Part shown: one piece after another, positions 54,137-62,884 of the stretch
How positions within the stretch are numbered: position 1 is the stretch's first letter
Layout of the letters: each line of letters opens with the position of its first letter
Assembly: GCA_963774935.1 (NCBI GenBank)
Contig: CAVZGO010000007.1
Span: forward strand, 124,001-188,000
From: CAVZGO01 sp963774935
Lineage (GTDB): Bacteria; Chloroflexota; Anaerolineae; Anaerolineales; UBA4823
Length of the DNA: 64,000 bases
Direction of reading: 5' to 3'
Made by a program: the position numbers and the translations under genes
Notes under the pieces: generated by a model
Database searches by the model: none
Seen by the model: the letters and a program-made list of their open reading frames with translations, nothing else
Told to the model about the DNA's origin: nothing

Positions 54137-54931
54137 CTAAACATGAGATGGTGCATCAATCAAGAATACTCCAGGTGAAATCTGTGTAGAACTGCTCATT
54201 TGCGCATTCTGGTATAAGCTCATCGCCGCCAGAATATCGATTTCTCCGCTACTAATGCGTGATAGCAACTCAGCGGTTAATAAATGTTGGAGATCAAAAC
54301 TATTGACTCCCGTGTACCCTTCCAATATTCCAAGCACTTGCTTCGTACCTTCTGCCTTCAGACGAGCGTTCAATATTTGCTCATTTGGAGCCACCAGTAC
54401 CTGGACGTCGTCGAGCTGAAAAGCCAGTTTACGCTCTAGAGCTTGAAGCTCATTCCATAACTTCCTCTCAAACCTGGACCGCCCAGCTTCTGAAACCAGG
54501 TCTTTCGGCTGATTATTGTCCAGGCTCAGCTTCCGTATAATGTAGTCAGCTTTGACCTTGATGGTCTCACCTAACTCAGTGTAATTGGGCAGTAATTTCT
54601 CCAGCTCCCTCTTTTTCACATTGTTAGGATTTCGAGTATAGACAATCAACAAGGATGCCTCTATGGCCAGAAGATCTTGCGTGATTATCTTGGCGACCGG
54701 GAGCTGAACACTTTCTTGTGTCAGATCTAATTCAATGGATTTCTCTAGGATTGGAGTCCGCCAAACTGATCCGGGCCCTATTTTGACCTTCTTCACCCTA
54801 CCGGTCTTACGGTCCAGCACAATGAGCCCTTTCTGGGTTTTGACCGTACGCACACTCAAACTGAGAATGAGTATTGTCAATAACACCGCACCGACAAGCA
54901 TTGCCACTATAGTTATCATTGTATTAGTCAT
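54137..54931 (-). CDS. SPFH/band-7 (stomatin-like) membrane protein
   Basis: 264 aa. One N-terminal membrane helix (about residues 5-27) is followed by an SPFH domain (VRTVKTQKGLIVLDRKTGRV...VWRTPILEKSIELDLTQES, about 28-200). Q/K/E-rich helices come next, and a C-terminus with LLSRISSGEIDILAAMSLYQN. SPFH proteins form large membrane-bound rings and often work with proteases or surface enzymes. It is divergent from the GntR-led operon and shares its operator arrangement, so it is probably part of the same system. Confidence 0.88.
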   Translation of the reverse strand: MTNTMITIVAMLVGAVLLTILILSLSVRTVKTQKGLIVLDRKTGRVKKVKIGPGSVWRTPILEKSIELDLTQESVQLPVAKIITQDLLAIEASLLIVYTRNPNNVKKRELEKLLPNYTELGETIKVKADYIIRKLSLDNNQPKDLVSEAGRSRFERKLWNELQALERKLAFQLDDVQVLVAPNEQILNARLKAEGTKQVLGILEGYTGVNSFDLQHLLTAELLSRISSGEIDILAAMSLYQNAQMSSSTQISPGVFLIDAPSHV

Positions 54932-54984
54932 CGCCTACCCCTCCCGCAACCCTAATATTTGACCAGTTTAGTTGTGTGGCTGTT

Positions 54985-54998
54985 TAGCTGTATGTACA
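54985..54998. promoter_or_regulatory. Operator copy 1 (GntR site) at the SPFH promoter
   Basis: TAGCTGTATGTACA occurs here and in reverse orientation at 55086-55099; flanks extend the match to about 18 of 20. It lies 10 bp downstream of the SPFH -10 box, at the expected transcription start. It contains GTATGTAC, similar to the GTxTAxAC-type sites of HutC-class GntR proteins. Confidence 0.65.
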
Positions 54999-55008
54999 GG
55001 TTGATGTT

Positions 55009-55037
55009 ATTATATAAAAGTATTCTGGGATTGTCAA
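55009..55037 (-). promoter_or_regulatory. Consensus promoter for the SPFH gene
   Basis: On the minus strand, a perfect TTGACA (55037-55032) and perfect TATAAT (55014-55009) are 17 bp apart. Few natural promoters match so well, which suggests strong expression when the operator is free. Confidence 0.85.
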
Positions 55038-55052
55038 GAGCAAAAATACCCC

Positions 55053-55080
55053 TTTACAAAACATATTTTCTGGTTATAAT
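55053..55080 (+). promoter_or_regulatory. Promoter for the GntR-led operon
   Basis: TTTACA (55053-55058) and a perfect TATAAT (55075-55080) are separated by 16 bp. The operator copy at 55086-55099 starts 5 bp after the -10 box, so a bound regulator would block initiation. Confidence 0.8.
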
Positions 55081-55085
55081 CTAAT

Positions 55086-55099
55086 TGTACATACAGCTA
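55086..55099. promoter_or_regulatory. Operator copy 2 (GntR site) at the GntR-operon promoter
   Basis: TGTACATACAGCTA is the exact reverse complement of the 14 bp at 54985-54998 and sits at the expected transcription start of the GntR-led operon. Its placement mirrors that of copy 1. Confidence 0.65.
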
Positions 55100-55185
55100 T
55101 ACAACATACCCTGATACCGTACAGCTTAATAATCAAAGGAAGTTTTGATAATAAAAGCTATTATTGAAGGATTAAACGGTGACCA

Positions 55186-55941
55186 ATGTCCCCAGGACCC
55201 AGCGTTAAATATTATGAAGTGCTACTAAATATTGTTGATAAAATCAATCGTGGTGAGTACCCCCGCAACAGTTTGCTCCCCTCTGAGCCACAACTTGCCC
55301 AAATTTATAAAGTAAGCCGCGGCACAATCCGCCAGGCTCTTGATTCATTAGAGCGGCAAGGAATGATCGCACGGATTTCAGGAAAAGGAACTCTTATCGT
55401 TGGCAGTACAACGAAAGAACCCACTATCCTGTCATTCACAGAGCAAGTTCGCCGGAAAGGGAAAATCCCTTCCACACAAGTACTAGCTACCGCAATCATC
55501 TCTGCAGCAGACGCCGGGGGACGTGTACAAGAAGCATTTTTGCTTGATGAACAGAAGGCATCATCAACTTCGATTTATTTTATAGACCGCCTGCGTTGCG
55601 CCGACAATCTGCCTGTAGCGCATCAGAAAATCTATCTACTTGCGAGTGATTTCAGTCCAGGCTTATTGAATGAATTTGATTTTTCAGGCAGCATTTTCAA
55701 TCTTTACAATCGTTTCTACCGCCACGCAGCCTGGGCGGATGAATTCATCCAAGCCCGCCAGGCTAACCCTGACGAGGTCGAACTGTTCCAAATGGTCGAC
55801 CTCCCCATTGCTCAACGCCTTGTTTACGAACGCGATCGTATCACTTACGATGATCACAATTTGGCATTGGAAGTGTTAAAATCCATTGAAAGAAGCGATT
55901 TTTTCGTATCCTATCGGTATCACATTCTCACCAGGCAATAA
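55186..55941 (+). CDS. GntR-family regulator, HutC subfamily (wHTH + UTRA)
   Basis: 251 aa. The winged helix (about residues 8-72) has YPRNSLLPSEPQLAQIYKVSRGTIRQAL and ISGKGTLIV. A UTRA ligand domain follows (about 90-245) with YFIDRLRCADNLPVAHQKIYL and ALEVLKSIERSDFFVSYRY. HutC-type regulators respond to sugars, amino acids or their phosphates. It heads the operon that follows at 33-bp spacing and is the probable ligand sensor for both divergent transcription units. Confidence 0.93.
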   Translation: MSPGPSVKYYEVLLNIVDKINRGEYPRNSLLPSEPQLAQIYKVSRGTIRQALDSLERQGMIARISGKGTLIVGSTTKEPTILSFTEQVRRKGKIPSTQVLATAIISAADAGGRVQEAFLLDEQKASSTSIYFIDRLRCADNLPVAHQKIYLLASDFSPGLLNEFDFSGSIFNLYNRFYRHAAWADEFIQARQANPDEVELFQMVDLPIAQRLVYERDRITYDDHNLALEVLKSIERSDFFVSYRYHILTRQ

Positions 55942-55973
55942 ATTGAAGTTTTTGTTAATTGGGATATCCCACC

Positions 55974-56573
55974 ATGAATGATAATAATCCAACCAACTAT
56001 ACGGATCTTATAGAGCGGCTAGACAGCAATGACCCAAGTGTTCGTCTGCAGGCAACAACAGAGCTCACCCGGTTGACTTTGCGGCAAATTGCTACACAAA
56101 CTAACCAACCAGAAGGGCTGCCTGGAGTTCCCCGGCGAATTGCAGTTCAAATTGCCCACCGGCTAGACGAAGAAACCTATACCGACATACGCCGCGAGCT
56201 AGCATATGCCCTGGGAGTATTGTCCAACGGGGACAACACCATTGAAGACAAGATGATTATTGAGGAAAAATTGATTGCCAGTGCGGTTCAAGATAATGAC
56301 CCACACACGCGCGAAAATGCTATCGAGGCATTGATGAAGAGCAAGCCTTTGGTCGCTGTTGGTCCGTTCATCCAAATTGCAACACAAGACTCGGATGAAG
56401 ATGTACGCGCCCGAGCTCTCTACGCACTGGCTGACTACCTGGAAGATCCAAATCTTCCCAAACAATACTTTGATCAAGTGCTGGATTGCTTACGCCATGT
56501 ACGCGATCAAAATGATTCGCCCTATCTACAACGCCTGGCACGTGGAGTTATTACCCTCCATGAAGTAAAATAG
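55974..56573 (+). CDS. HEAT-repeat protein 1
   Basis: 199 aa. At least three HEAT/PBS-type helical repeats are visible: LIERLDSNDPSVRLQATTEL, LIASAVQDNDPHTRENAIEAL and FIQIATQDSDEDVRARALYAL. Such repeats serve protein-protein contacts. ATG at 55974 preferred to TTG at 55959. Function unknown. A second HEAT protein lies later in the same operon. Confidence 0.8.
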   Translation: MNDNNPTNYTDLIERLDSNDPSVRLQATTELTRLTLRQIATQTNQPEGLPGVPRRIAVQIAHRLDEETYTDIRRELAYALGVLSNGDNTIEDKMIIEEKLIASAVQDNDPHTRENAIEALMKSKPLVAVGPFIQIATQDSDEDVRARALYALADYLEDPNLPKQYFDQVLDCLRHVRDQNDSPYLQRLARGVITLHEVK

Positions 56574-56629
56574 ACAGATCAATAACTTCGGGATACTATA
56601 AAAATAATTTAGGTAATTCAGGGGCCTTC

Positions 56630-58528
56630 ATGACGGAACCATGCTCGGTGATCCGCCACATCGAAAGCTGGTGCGCTAACAGCCGCAATCACGAAGAAAT
56701 AAAACGTTTACTTACTTTACTTATTTCCATGGCTGATCCGGGGCTTCAAGATGGTGTCCGCAACAGCCTGGAGAATTCATTGACTGAGCTTGAGGAATTA
56801 CGACCCTGGCTAGTTGACCTTCTACAGCCACATGAATTCATTCGAAAAATCCACCTGGCAATCGACTGTTTTAACCCAAGCGAGCTTTCCCCATTATTCA
56901 ACACCTGGCTTTCACGTTTATGCCGCGATGCATTTACCTTGCTTGATCAACCCATAAGAGTTTTGTGCGCCTACAGCCTTGTTGAAGACCATGTCCGCCC
57001 TCTCGACCAAAAAGAACTTAACCAGTTTATGCAATGGTCCGCCAGTCAGCTTGGTTATGATGATAGCCAATTGATTTGGAAAACCCATTCGGTAGAACGA
57101 GATCACAAACACTGCCACTCCCTTGTAGAAACCGTTGCCATCTTAAATAATCCGCCCAACCACCAAAAATACTATCTTGACTCCCCAGAATTAATTAAAT
57201 TGCTCAGTGATTATTTCACCAATCCAAGTACACAGATCATGCTGGGTGGGTCATCCGCCATTCAGGCGAAAACACTAAGCCACTTACCAAACTTATCTGT
57301 AGATGCTTCCTTTTACTACACACCTCATCTCTCACCCGAACTTACCGATGAGCTCTCGGGCGTAAAGATAGCATTTCCGAAGGATACGCAATGGCAGCGC
57401 CAGGACGCATCTCGAATAGATGGGGATAGACAACCAAAGCGCTGTGGATATATATTTGACATCGATGACGAGGTAAACAGCAACAGCCCGCATCATTGGA
57501 AACAAAAAGAACGCCTGATTTTTCGTACCCGCCATTACAACCACCCCATCCACCGATGCGCAAAGCTGGAAATTTGGCGCGATGGACGGCGATTACATGA
57601 ATGGATCCCATCAGAAACCTATCAGAATGGCGACTGGCCATCAATCCCATTATTTGCGTCGCAATCATGGAATGCGCAGGAAGATATTCTCCAATTTCAT
57701 GTTGCCTGTGATTCCAGCCTGGAACAGATAGCCAACTCTTACGATATCATCTTGTTGGATGGGTTAAATGCTCTGGCAGACATTGATTTGGATGATAAGT
57801 TCAGGTATTTATTGATTGAAATTCTCAAAGATCAAATAATCTGCCTCAAAAAGCAGAACCCACACATTCACATCCATATTGAATTAAGCATACCAGATGC
57901 CCGCGCTGTCGATATCATTCAAGAAGTCATCAAGGCTGGGATCGACTCAGCTGGCGTGAACCCAGAAGAACTCTTGGACATAACCAGCAATCCGCATAGC
58001 CCCTTAAATGTTTGGCCACGACCCAGTCGACCCGAGTCTATTTACGAGCGTTACCACCGTGGAAGTCGTCTGCTCGATCAACTTGAACACTTAAAGTGGT
58101 TATACATTCACGGCAACGAAATTGATCTGTCAATTTACCGCCACGCCAGTCCCGCCCAATTAGAAAAGAACGTTAACGCGATCCTGTTCGCTAAAGCGCT
58201 GGTAATTTCCGAAATCCTCGAGCGCAGCAAGATAAACAATGATGAAATCAATCAAATACCAGCATTACAGGCAGCAAAAGGTTACCTGGCACTTCTTGAC
58301 TTTGCATACGACTTAGCCCGCCTGCACTGCCAAGATAAAAGCCAGGAAGAGGTAAAACACGTGACAAAAGAGCTTGCCCGGCGCGGATATTGGATAGGCG
58401 ATGGACATTATCCTGTGGCAGCTGTACCGGTAATATGGCCTGGGATTACACATCGTGCGATAACTACTGGCGCTGGTGATATCACATCAGGGATAATGGC
58501 AGTTCTGTCTTACCGAACGGGAGATTAA
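56630..58528 (+). CDS. ADP-dependent phosphofructokinase/glucokinase-family protein with N-terminal extension
   Basis: 632 aa, longer than the usual 450-500 of this family. Residues 1 to about 170 form a helical extension. From there the order of segments matches archaeal ADP-PFK/GK: IMLGGSSAIQAKTL, YYTPHLSPELTDEL, IILLDGLNALADIDL, HIHIHIELSIPDARAV, AGIDSAGVNPEELLDI, WLYIHGNEIDLSIYR and finally ITHRAITTGAGDITSGIM with the catalytic GAGD (Asp at about 617). It would phosphorylate a sugar using ADP, but the substrate-side residues differ from classical enzymes. Coupled by a 1-nt gap to the histidine kinase gene, so a signalling or sensing role is possible. Confidence 0.8.
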   Translation: MTEPCSVIRHIESWCANSRNHEEIKRLLTLLISMADPGLQDGVRNSLENSLTELEELRPWLVDLLQPHEFIRKIHLAIDCFNPSELSPLFNTWLSRLCRDAFTLLDQPIRVLCAYSLVEDHVRPLDQKELNQFMQWSASQLGYDDSQLIWKTHSVERDHKHCHSLVETVAILNNPPNHQKYYLDSPELIKLLSDYFTNPSTQIMLGGSSAIQAKTLSHLPNLSVDASFYYTPHLSPELTDELSGVKIAFPKDTQWQRQDASRIDGDRQPKRCGYIFDIDDEVNSNSPHHWKQKERLIFRTRHYNHPIHRCAKLEIWRDGRRLHEWIPSETYQNGDWPSIPLFASQSWNAQEDILQFHVACDSSLEQIANSYDIILLDGLNALADIDLDDKFRYLLIEILKDQIICLKKQNPHIHIHIELSIPDARAVDIIQEVIKAGIDSAGVNPEELLDITSNPHSPLNVWPRPSRPESIYERYHRGSRLLDQLEHLKWLYIHGNEIDLSIYRHASPAQLEKNVNAILFAKALVISEILERSKINNDEINQIPALQAAKGYLALLDFAYDLARLHCQDKSQEEVKHVTKELARRGYWIGDGHYPVAAVPVIWPGITHRAITTGAGDITSGIMAVLSYRTGD

Positions 58529-58529
58529 C

Positions 58530-60569
58530 ATGCCCAATAACGTCGAAGAACTGATGGAAAACCTTTTGCAAAAATATGCCGGCGGAAGACTTCCTCCCCT
58601 AGTGAACTCAAATAATGCAGGCTCAGGTTTAATCGATACAAATTTACTTCAAATCTACCACAGCGGCCTACTGAGTCTACATGCGATTCGATTGGGTTTC
58701 ATATTATCGGACACAAACTCGAGAGATCAGAACAAGCGTTGGGAGAATGGTGATTTTTCATTAAATGACATATTAGCAAAACCTAGCTGGGGGAATTATT
58801 GCATCTCATTACGCAATAATCTGGCAGGGGACTATGCTTGCCAACAATGCGACCGGCGTTGGGCTGCCCGCGCCGAAGCCCAAGGAGCCACGATTGCATA
58901 TATTTGTGACGGGGGTCTGATCGATTTTGCATCCCCGGTTAAGGTAATGGATCAGGTTGTGGCTGTCCTATTTTGTGGCCAACACAAACCTCTATCCGGT
59001 ACCATATGGCACCCTGAGTTTACCTATCCTAACGGCCAATTTAGAGCATTAGCTGAAGGTCAGATTGGCGTGGATGCGTGGCAAGAAAGCCAGAAACGCA
59101 TCCGCCAAAGTGAGGCACTGGCCGGTTATGAGCACGGAGATTTAGAAGGCAAACTATTAGAGGAAGTACAAACACGACCAGCCACTGAAATTTCGCCACA
59201 GCACGTACAAGAAATCATCGACTTGATGAATGCTATCGGAGAACAATTATCAGCTCTTGCAACTTCTACCTTCGAATTAGAAAAAAACCGTTTAGTGGGA
59301 TGGATCCGCGGCCACATTGCTCGCTCCCTGGCACCGCTCAGCCTGACCCGTCCCGAGACTTCTTCGGTTTGGCTGGCGCTATCTGCTACACTCCGCCTGA
59401 TCAGCCGCTACTTTGGATTGGATTACGCCTTCATTTTTTCCTGCGGTCGTGGATCGCTTAACAATCTGGAATTAAAGTGCCAGTTTGGATTGCCCGATCA
59501 GGACTTTCCCACAGGTCCTTTCAAATCAAATAGCCCGAAAAGTATGTTGGCACTGGCATCAATGGTATGCTCTCGTAAAGAACGCACCCAGATTGTTCTA
59601 AAAGAGTTCAAAGAGGACAACCTCTTTAATTGGCTAAACCAACAGCACTCGCGCAAACATAGCTCGCGAGCGATGGCGTTCCCCCTCACCCCACCGCATG
59701 AGTCAACAGACTTCCCACCGCCGGTTTTATTCCTGGGTCGTTTTGATCGCGACCTGGATATAAATGCTTATCTGCCCAATGATCGCCAGGCATTAGACAT
59801 CATAATAAAGGATATTTCTCTCGTCAGTGAGGTTGTTATGCTTGTAGAACAGCTCGAAGAAAAGGCACGACAACAGTCTGCCTTTCTAGAAGATGTGGCT
59901 CACGACATCCGAAATCCTATACAGATCATCATTAACCAGGCAGAAGTAATGGCAGCCGGGCTGGTATCGACTGGATCAGCACCGCGTCTGGCCCAAAAAT
60001 TGGCTACCCAGGCTCGCAGACTGCATCTAATGAGTCAACGCGTCTGGACATTAGGTGAAATTGATCGTGGTCACCTTTTAGCAAGTGATGTCGAAAAAGT
60101 ATCTGCTTACGAGGTAATCGCTGAATGCCGCAAAACATTGAATGACCTCGCCGAACAACGCGAGATAAAAATCATCCTGGATCCCTTATTAAAGAATTGG
60201 CCTCCGCTTTGGGTGAATAAAGCCTTATTTCATCAGACCGTCCTTAACCTTGTAGATAACGCAATAAAATATTCGCGCGATAATACAGAAATCCGTATAG
60301 ATGGCAAAAGATCGACAGAAGGTTACACACTTTACTTTGTCAACCGGGGTATTCTCATCCGAGAGGACGACAAAAATCAGATTTTTTCAAGGTATTTCCG
60401 CACAAATGAGGCTAAATCTTACCGCCAACAAGGTACTGGGATTGGTCTTTATATCGTCAAAGTATTTGCCGATAAATATGGTGATATTAAAGTAAAGAGC
60501 CTGCCAATACCCGGCTCGCGCGATTTTGTGACTACATTTGAATTATTCATCCGAGAAAGGGAGCATTAG
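58530..60569 (+). CDS. Sensor histidine kinase with PocR-type sensory domain
   Basis: 679 aa, no membrane helix visible. Residues about 20-220 resemble a PocR domain, with YCISLRNNLAGDYACQQCDRRWA and CDGGLIDFASPVKVMDQVVAVLF; its cysteines may bind metal or ligand. A GAF-like part follows (about 260-430). HisKA has FLEDVAHDIRNPIQIIINQAE with phospho-acceptor His458. The ATPase domain shows HQTVLNLVDNAIKYSRDN (N box) and QQGTGIGLYIVKVFADKYG (G box). It works with the receiver protein next to it. A cytoplasmic small-molecule sensor is the likely role. Confidence 0.88.
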   Translation: MPNNVEELMENLLQKYAGGRLPPLVNSNNAGSGLIDTNLLQIYHSGLLSLHAIRLGFILSDTNSRDQNKRWENGDFSLNDILAKPSWGNYCISLRNNLAGDYACQQCDRRWAARAEAQGATIAYICDGGLIDFASPVKVMDQVVAVLFCGQHKPLSGTIWHPEFTYPNGQFRALAEGQIGVDAWQESQKRIRQSEALAGYEHGDLEGKLLEEVQTRPATEISPQHVQEIIDLMNAIGEQLSALATSTFELEKNRLVGWIRGHIARSLAPLSLTRPETSSVWLALSATLRLISRYFGLDYAFIFSCGRGSLNNLELKCQFGLPDQDFPTGPFKSNSPKSMLALASMVCSRKERTQIVLKEFKEDNLFNWLNQQHSRKHSSRAMAFPLTPPHESTDFPPPVLFLGRFDRDLDINAYLPNDRQALDIIIKDISLVSEVVMLVEQLEEKARQQSAFLEDVAHDIRNPIQIIINQAEVMAAGLVSTGSAPRLAQKLATQARRLHLMSQRVWTLGEIDRGHLLASDVEKVSAYEVIAECRKTLNDLAEQREIKIILDPLLKNWPPLWVNKALFHQTVLNLVDNAIKYSRDNTEIRIDGKRSTEGYTLYFVNRGILIREDDKNQIFSRYFRTNEAKSYRQQGTGIGLYIVKVFADKYGDIKVKSLPIPGSRDFVTTFELFIREREH

Positions 60570-60571
60570 CA

Positions 60572-60979
60572 ATGATTACAGTCCTATACCTCGAAGATGA
60601 GCCTGACCAGGTTGAAGCATTAAGTATCTTACTCAATGCTCGTGGTTTTAATGTGATAGGCAAAACCGATATATCTGAAGCTCTGCATGTAGTAGCCAAT
60701 CAAGAATTGAATGTAGTCTTGATGGATATGATGATGCCGCCTTCTGATGACATAGACCCAGAATTGGTGGAATACGGGCGAGAGACTGGGATTGAGGTAG
60801 CAAGGCGAATCAAAGCACTTAAACCTGAACTTCCAATCGTCGCGCTAACGGTGGTAGGCGATACTTCTATCAGGGCGAAAATGCTCAAAGCTGGCATAAT
60901 TGCTATCATAAACAAACCAAGTGATGTTGGGCCAATCGTGGATCAATTAAACGCGGTTGCCAGGCATATTGGACACTAG
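60572..60979 (+). CDS. Single-domain response regulator (receiver only)
   Basis: 135 aa. Acidic pocket EDE (residues 8-10), phospho-acceptor Asp52 in NVVLMDMMMP, conserved Thr in VALTVVG and Lys in AIINKPSDVG. There is an insertion of about 12 residues after the phosphorylation loop (PPSDDIDPELVEYGRETG). No output domain, so it must act through a protein partner, possibly the HEAT proteins or the kinase-like protein. Two nt after the histidine kinase stop. Confidence 0.92.
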   Translation: MITVLYLEDEPDQVEALSILLNARGFNVIGKTDISEALHVVANQELNVVLMDMMMPPSDDIDPELVEYGRETGIEVARRIKALKPELPIVALTVVGDTSIRAKMLKAGIIAIINKPSDVGPIVDQLNAVARHIGH

Positions 60980-60996
60980 GATTCCTAAAAGATAAT

Positions 60997-61665
60997 ATGA
61001 TGTCAAGCCTCGGCATACAGATTAGTCAATTCATGCGCAGCACCAACCCGGATGAAAGGTTGAAATTGCTGCGCTACATTGGGCAGGAAGCCAGCCTGTT
61101 ACGGTTGAAAATCCTGGAAGAGCTTGTGGTATCTGCGATTAAAGATGATGATCCACGCTTGCGGGGGGAAATATGTTATGCATTAGGCGAGGCGGGAATA
61201 CCGGAGTTTATTCCGGTGCTAGAGATAGCTCGCGCAGATTCTAATCACTGGGTTTCCAGCCAGGCTACATCGGCGATCCAAAAACTAGCAGGCATACCCC
61301 CTACCACCAGCGAGATGTCGAAGGAAAATTTGGGCTCGGCAGCAAAGGTCCTTGATGAACTATTCCGCTCCATCTTATCAACCCCCAAAAATAACTGGAC
61401 TTCCTACGTTCTAGAAGTAAATGCAGAATTTGAGCAGAACCACCGAGCATTTGAGAGAGACCAGCCCAAGTTATTGAAAGAACACAAGGGTGAAGTTGCA
61501 GTGTATTGCGATGGGCGGCTTATCTTCCTGGATGTGAATGAAGCTCAAGCCATACAAGATGCCGTCCGATTACAACCAAACCGTCGATTATACGTACGAA
61601 AAGTCGGAGAAGAACTGCCCACGCTCGGTATCAACACTCTCCGCGGTAGCCAGGAGTCGCTTTGA
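60997..61665 (+). CDS. HEAT-repeat protein 2 with C-terminal DUF5678-like domain
   Basis: 222 aa. The N-terminal 95 residues hold HEAT-like repeats (LVVSAIKDDDPRLRGEICYALGEAG and FIPVLEIARADSNHWVSSQATSAI). Residues about 145-222 (AFERDQPKLLKEHKGEVAVYCDGRLIF...RRLYVRKVGEELPTLGI) resemble a small domain seen beside retropepsin-like genes in other bacteria. Its stop overlaps the start of the retropepsin-like gene. Function unknown. Confidence 0.75.
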   Translation: MMSSLGIQISQFMRSTNPDERLKLLRYIGQEASLLRLKILEELVVSAIKDDDPRLRGEICYALGEAGIPEFIPVLEIARADSNHWVSSQATSAIQKLAGIPPTTSEMSKENLGSAAKVLDELFRSILSTPKNNWTSYVLEVNAEFEQNHRAFERDQPKLLKEHKGEVAVYCDGRLIFLDVNEAQAIQDAVRLQPNRRLYVRKVGEELPTLGINTLRGSQESL

Positions 61666-62135
61666 CAGCGGTGCAGCATCCAAAGCCAGGTTCGATTCCG
61701 CTGATCTCGATTAAAGATTGTCGCCCAGCAGGAGAATGTGCACCCGCGCCAATCATGTCAGTCTGCCTTCGCCTTCCCGGGCGAAAATCGTTCACAGTCA
61801 TAACTGCATTTCTGGACACGGGGGCTGATATCACTTGTCTGTCCCCGTGTGGTTTCTATTGGCTAGAAAACACACTGGGCTTTACTGCTCAGCATCCATT
61901 CCAGGATGCATATGGTCAGGTTACTGGCTGGTCGATCGCACTGGAGGTGAGCTTTGATTTTGGCAGAACCTGGTACAAACCCGCAACAAAATACAATCCA
62001 TTAGGAGTCGTTGTGCCCCCAGAATGGCACTGGCCAATTACGACAGGCGATCTTTTAATCGGCCGAGATATTTTATGCTACTTTACCTTTTTTTGTGACG
62101 GGCCGAACACCAGCTTCTCGCTAGAAGAGCCATGA
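61662..62135 (+). CDS. Retropepsin-like aspartic protease-fold protein
   Basis: 157 aa. The active-site motif VITAFLDTGADITCLSP (D-T-G-A) and, near the end, GDLLIGRDILCYF (the IGRD helix motif of retropepsins) are both present with normal spacing. Retropepsin-like proteins work as homodimers and cleave peptides; many bacterial ones are uncharacterised. It starts at TTG with AGGAG 6 nt upstream and overlaps the HEAT-2 stop by 4 bp, so the pair is coupled. A GTG three codons on is an alternative start. Confidence 0.75.
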   Translation: MTAVQHPKPGSIPLISIKDCRPAGECAPAPIMSVCLRLPGRKSFTVITAFLDTGADITCLSPCGFYWLENTLGFTAQHPFQDAYGQVTGWSIALEVSFDFGRTWYKPATKYNPLGVVVPPEWHWPITTGDLLIGRDILCYFTFFCDGPNTSFSLEEP

Positions 62136-62142
62136 CACCACA

Positions 62143-62871
62143 TTGTCCAAACCAGGTACAGTGATGTGCATTAATCCTGAGGAAGTGCGCACCACAATCA
62201 CAAAAAATCAAAGCCTCAGTTATGGATTAACCCTGGTAGCTGGTTTACCCCTACCAACACAACTCAGCCGCAAAATTCAACAGGTACAGGCACATCTAGA
62301 GAATAGCCTTGAAGGACGTTTCAATTGGTATCAGCCAACACAAATGCACGTTACTTTATCTGCGCTGTTGCGTGGGCGATACCGACAATTCCCACCTCTT
62401 GAAAGAAACGATTTACCATCCAACATCGACACTTTTTTCAAGGAGTTCCAAGATTTCCTGGTCACACAGGCGCCTCTGCAAATCCAGTGGCATGAATTTA
62501 ATCTGATGCCGAATGGACTATTGATATGTCGTGCACAATGTGGCGAGGGATTTACTGACCGCTTGATTGATTTACTCTGGAAATATCCTACCTTTAACCT
62601 ACATCAAAAACACCCGTATGACCTGCACCTGACAATTGGCTACCTTACTACCCCTGAACCATTCTTAAATGCTAAGGAAGGATATCTCTTTAAAAAGACA
62701 CTATTAAACTTGCAGGAAGATGAAATGGAAACTTACCAGGTAGATCGAGTTTGGTTAATTCACTATGCTAACCGTACATTGAACTCAATATTAGGGAAGA
62801 TTTCTTTTATTCTCGGAAAACAAGCGCCGATGAAGAGCGAGCACATTCTCCACCTACTCCAGATTAAATAA
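62143..62871 (+). CDS. 2H phosphoesterase superfamily protein (2'-5' RNA ligase-like)
   Basis: 242 aa. Two H-x-T motifs, MHVTLSALLRG (about residue 68) and LHLTIGYLTTP (about 164), define the 2H fold. Members hydrolyse 2',3'-cyclic phosphates or related nucleotides, or ligate RNA. Start is TTG at 62143 or ATG at 62164; the sequence does not decide. It is last in the operon and suggests that a cyclic phosphate is either signal or substrate, which is inference. Confidence 0.78.
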   Translation: MSKPGTVMCINPEEVRTTITKNQSLSYGLTLVAGLPLPTQLSRKIQQVQAHLENSLEGRFNWYQPTQMHVTLSALLRGRYRQFPPLERNDLPSNIDTFFKEFQDFLVTQAPLQIQWHEFNLMPNGLLICRAQCGEGFTDRLIDLLWKYPTFNLHQKHPYDLHLTIGYLTTPEPFLNAKEGYLFKKTLLNLQEDEMETYQVDRVWLIHYANRTLNSILGKISFILGKQAPMKSEHILHLLQIK

Positions 62872-62884
62872 CCTGACGAATATT

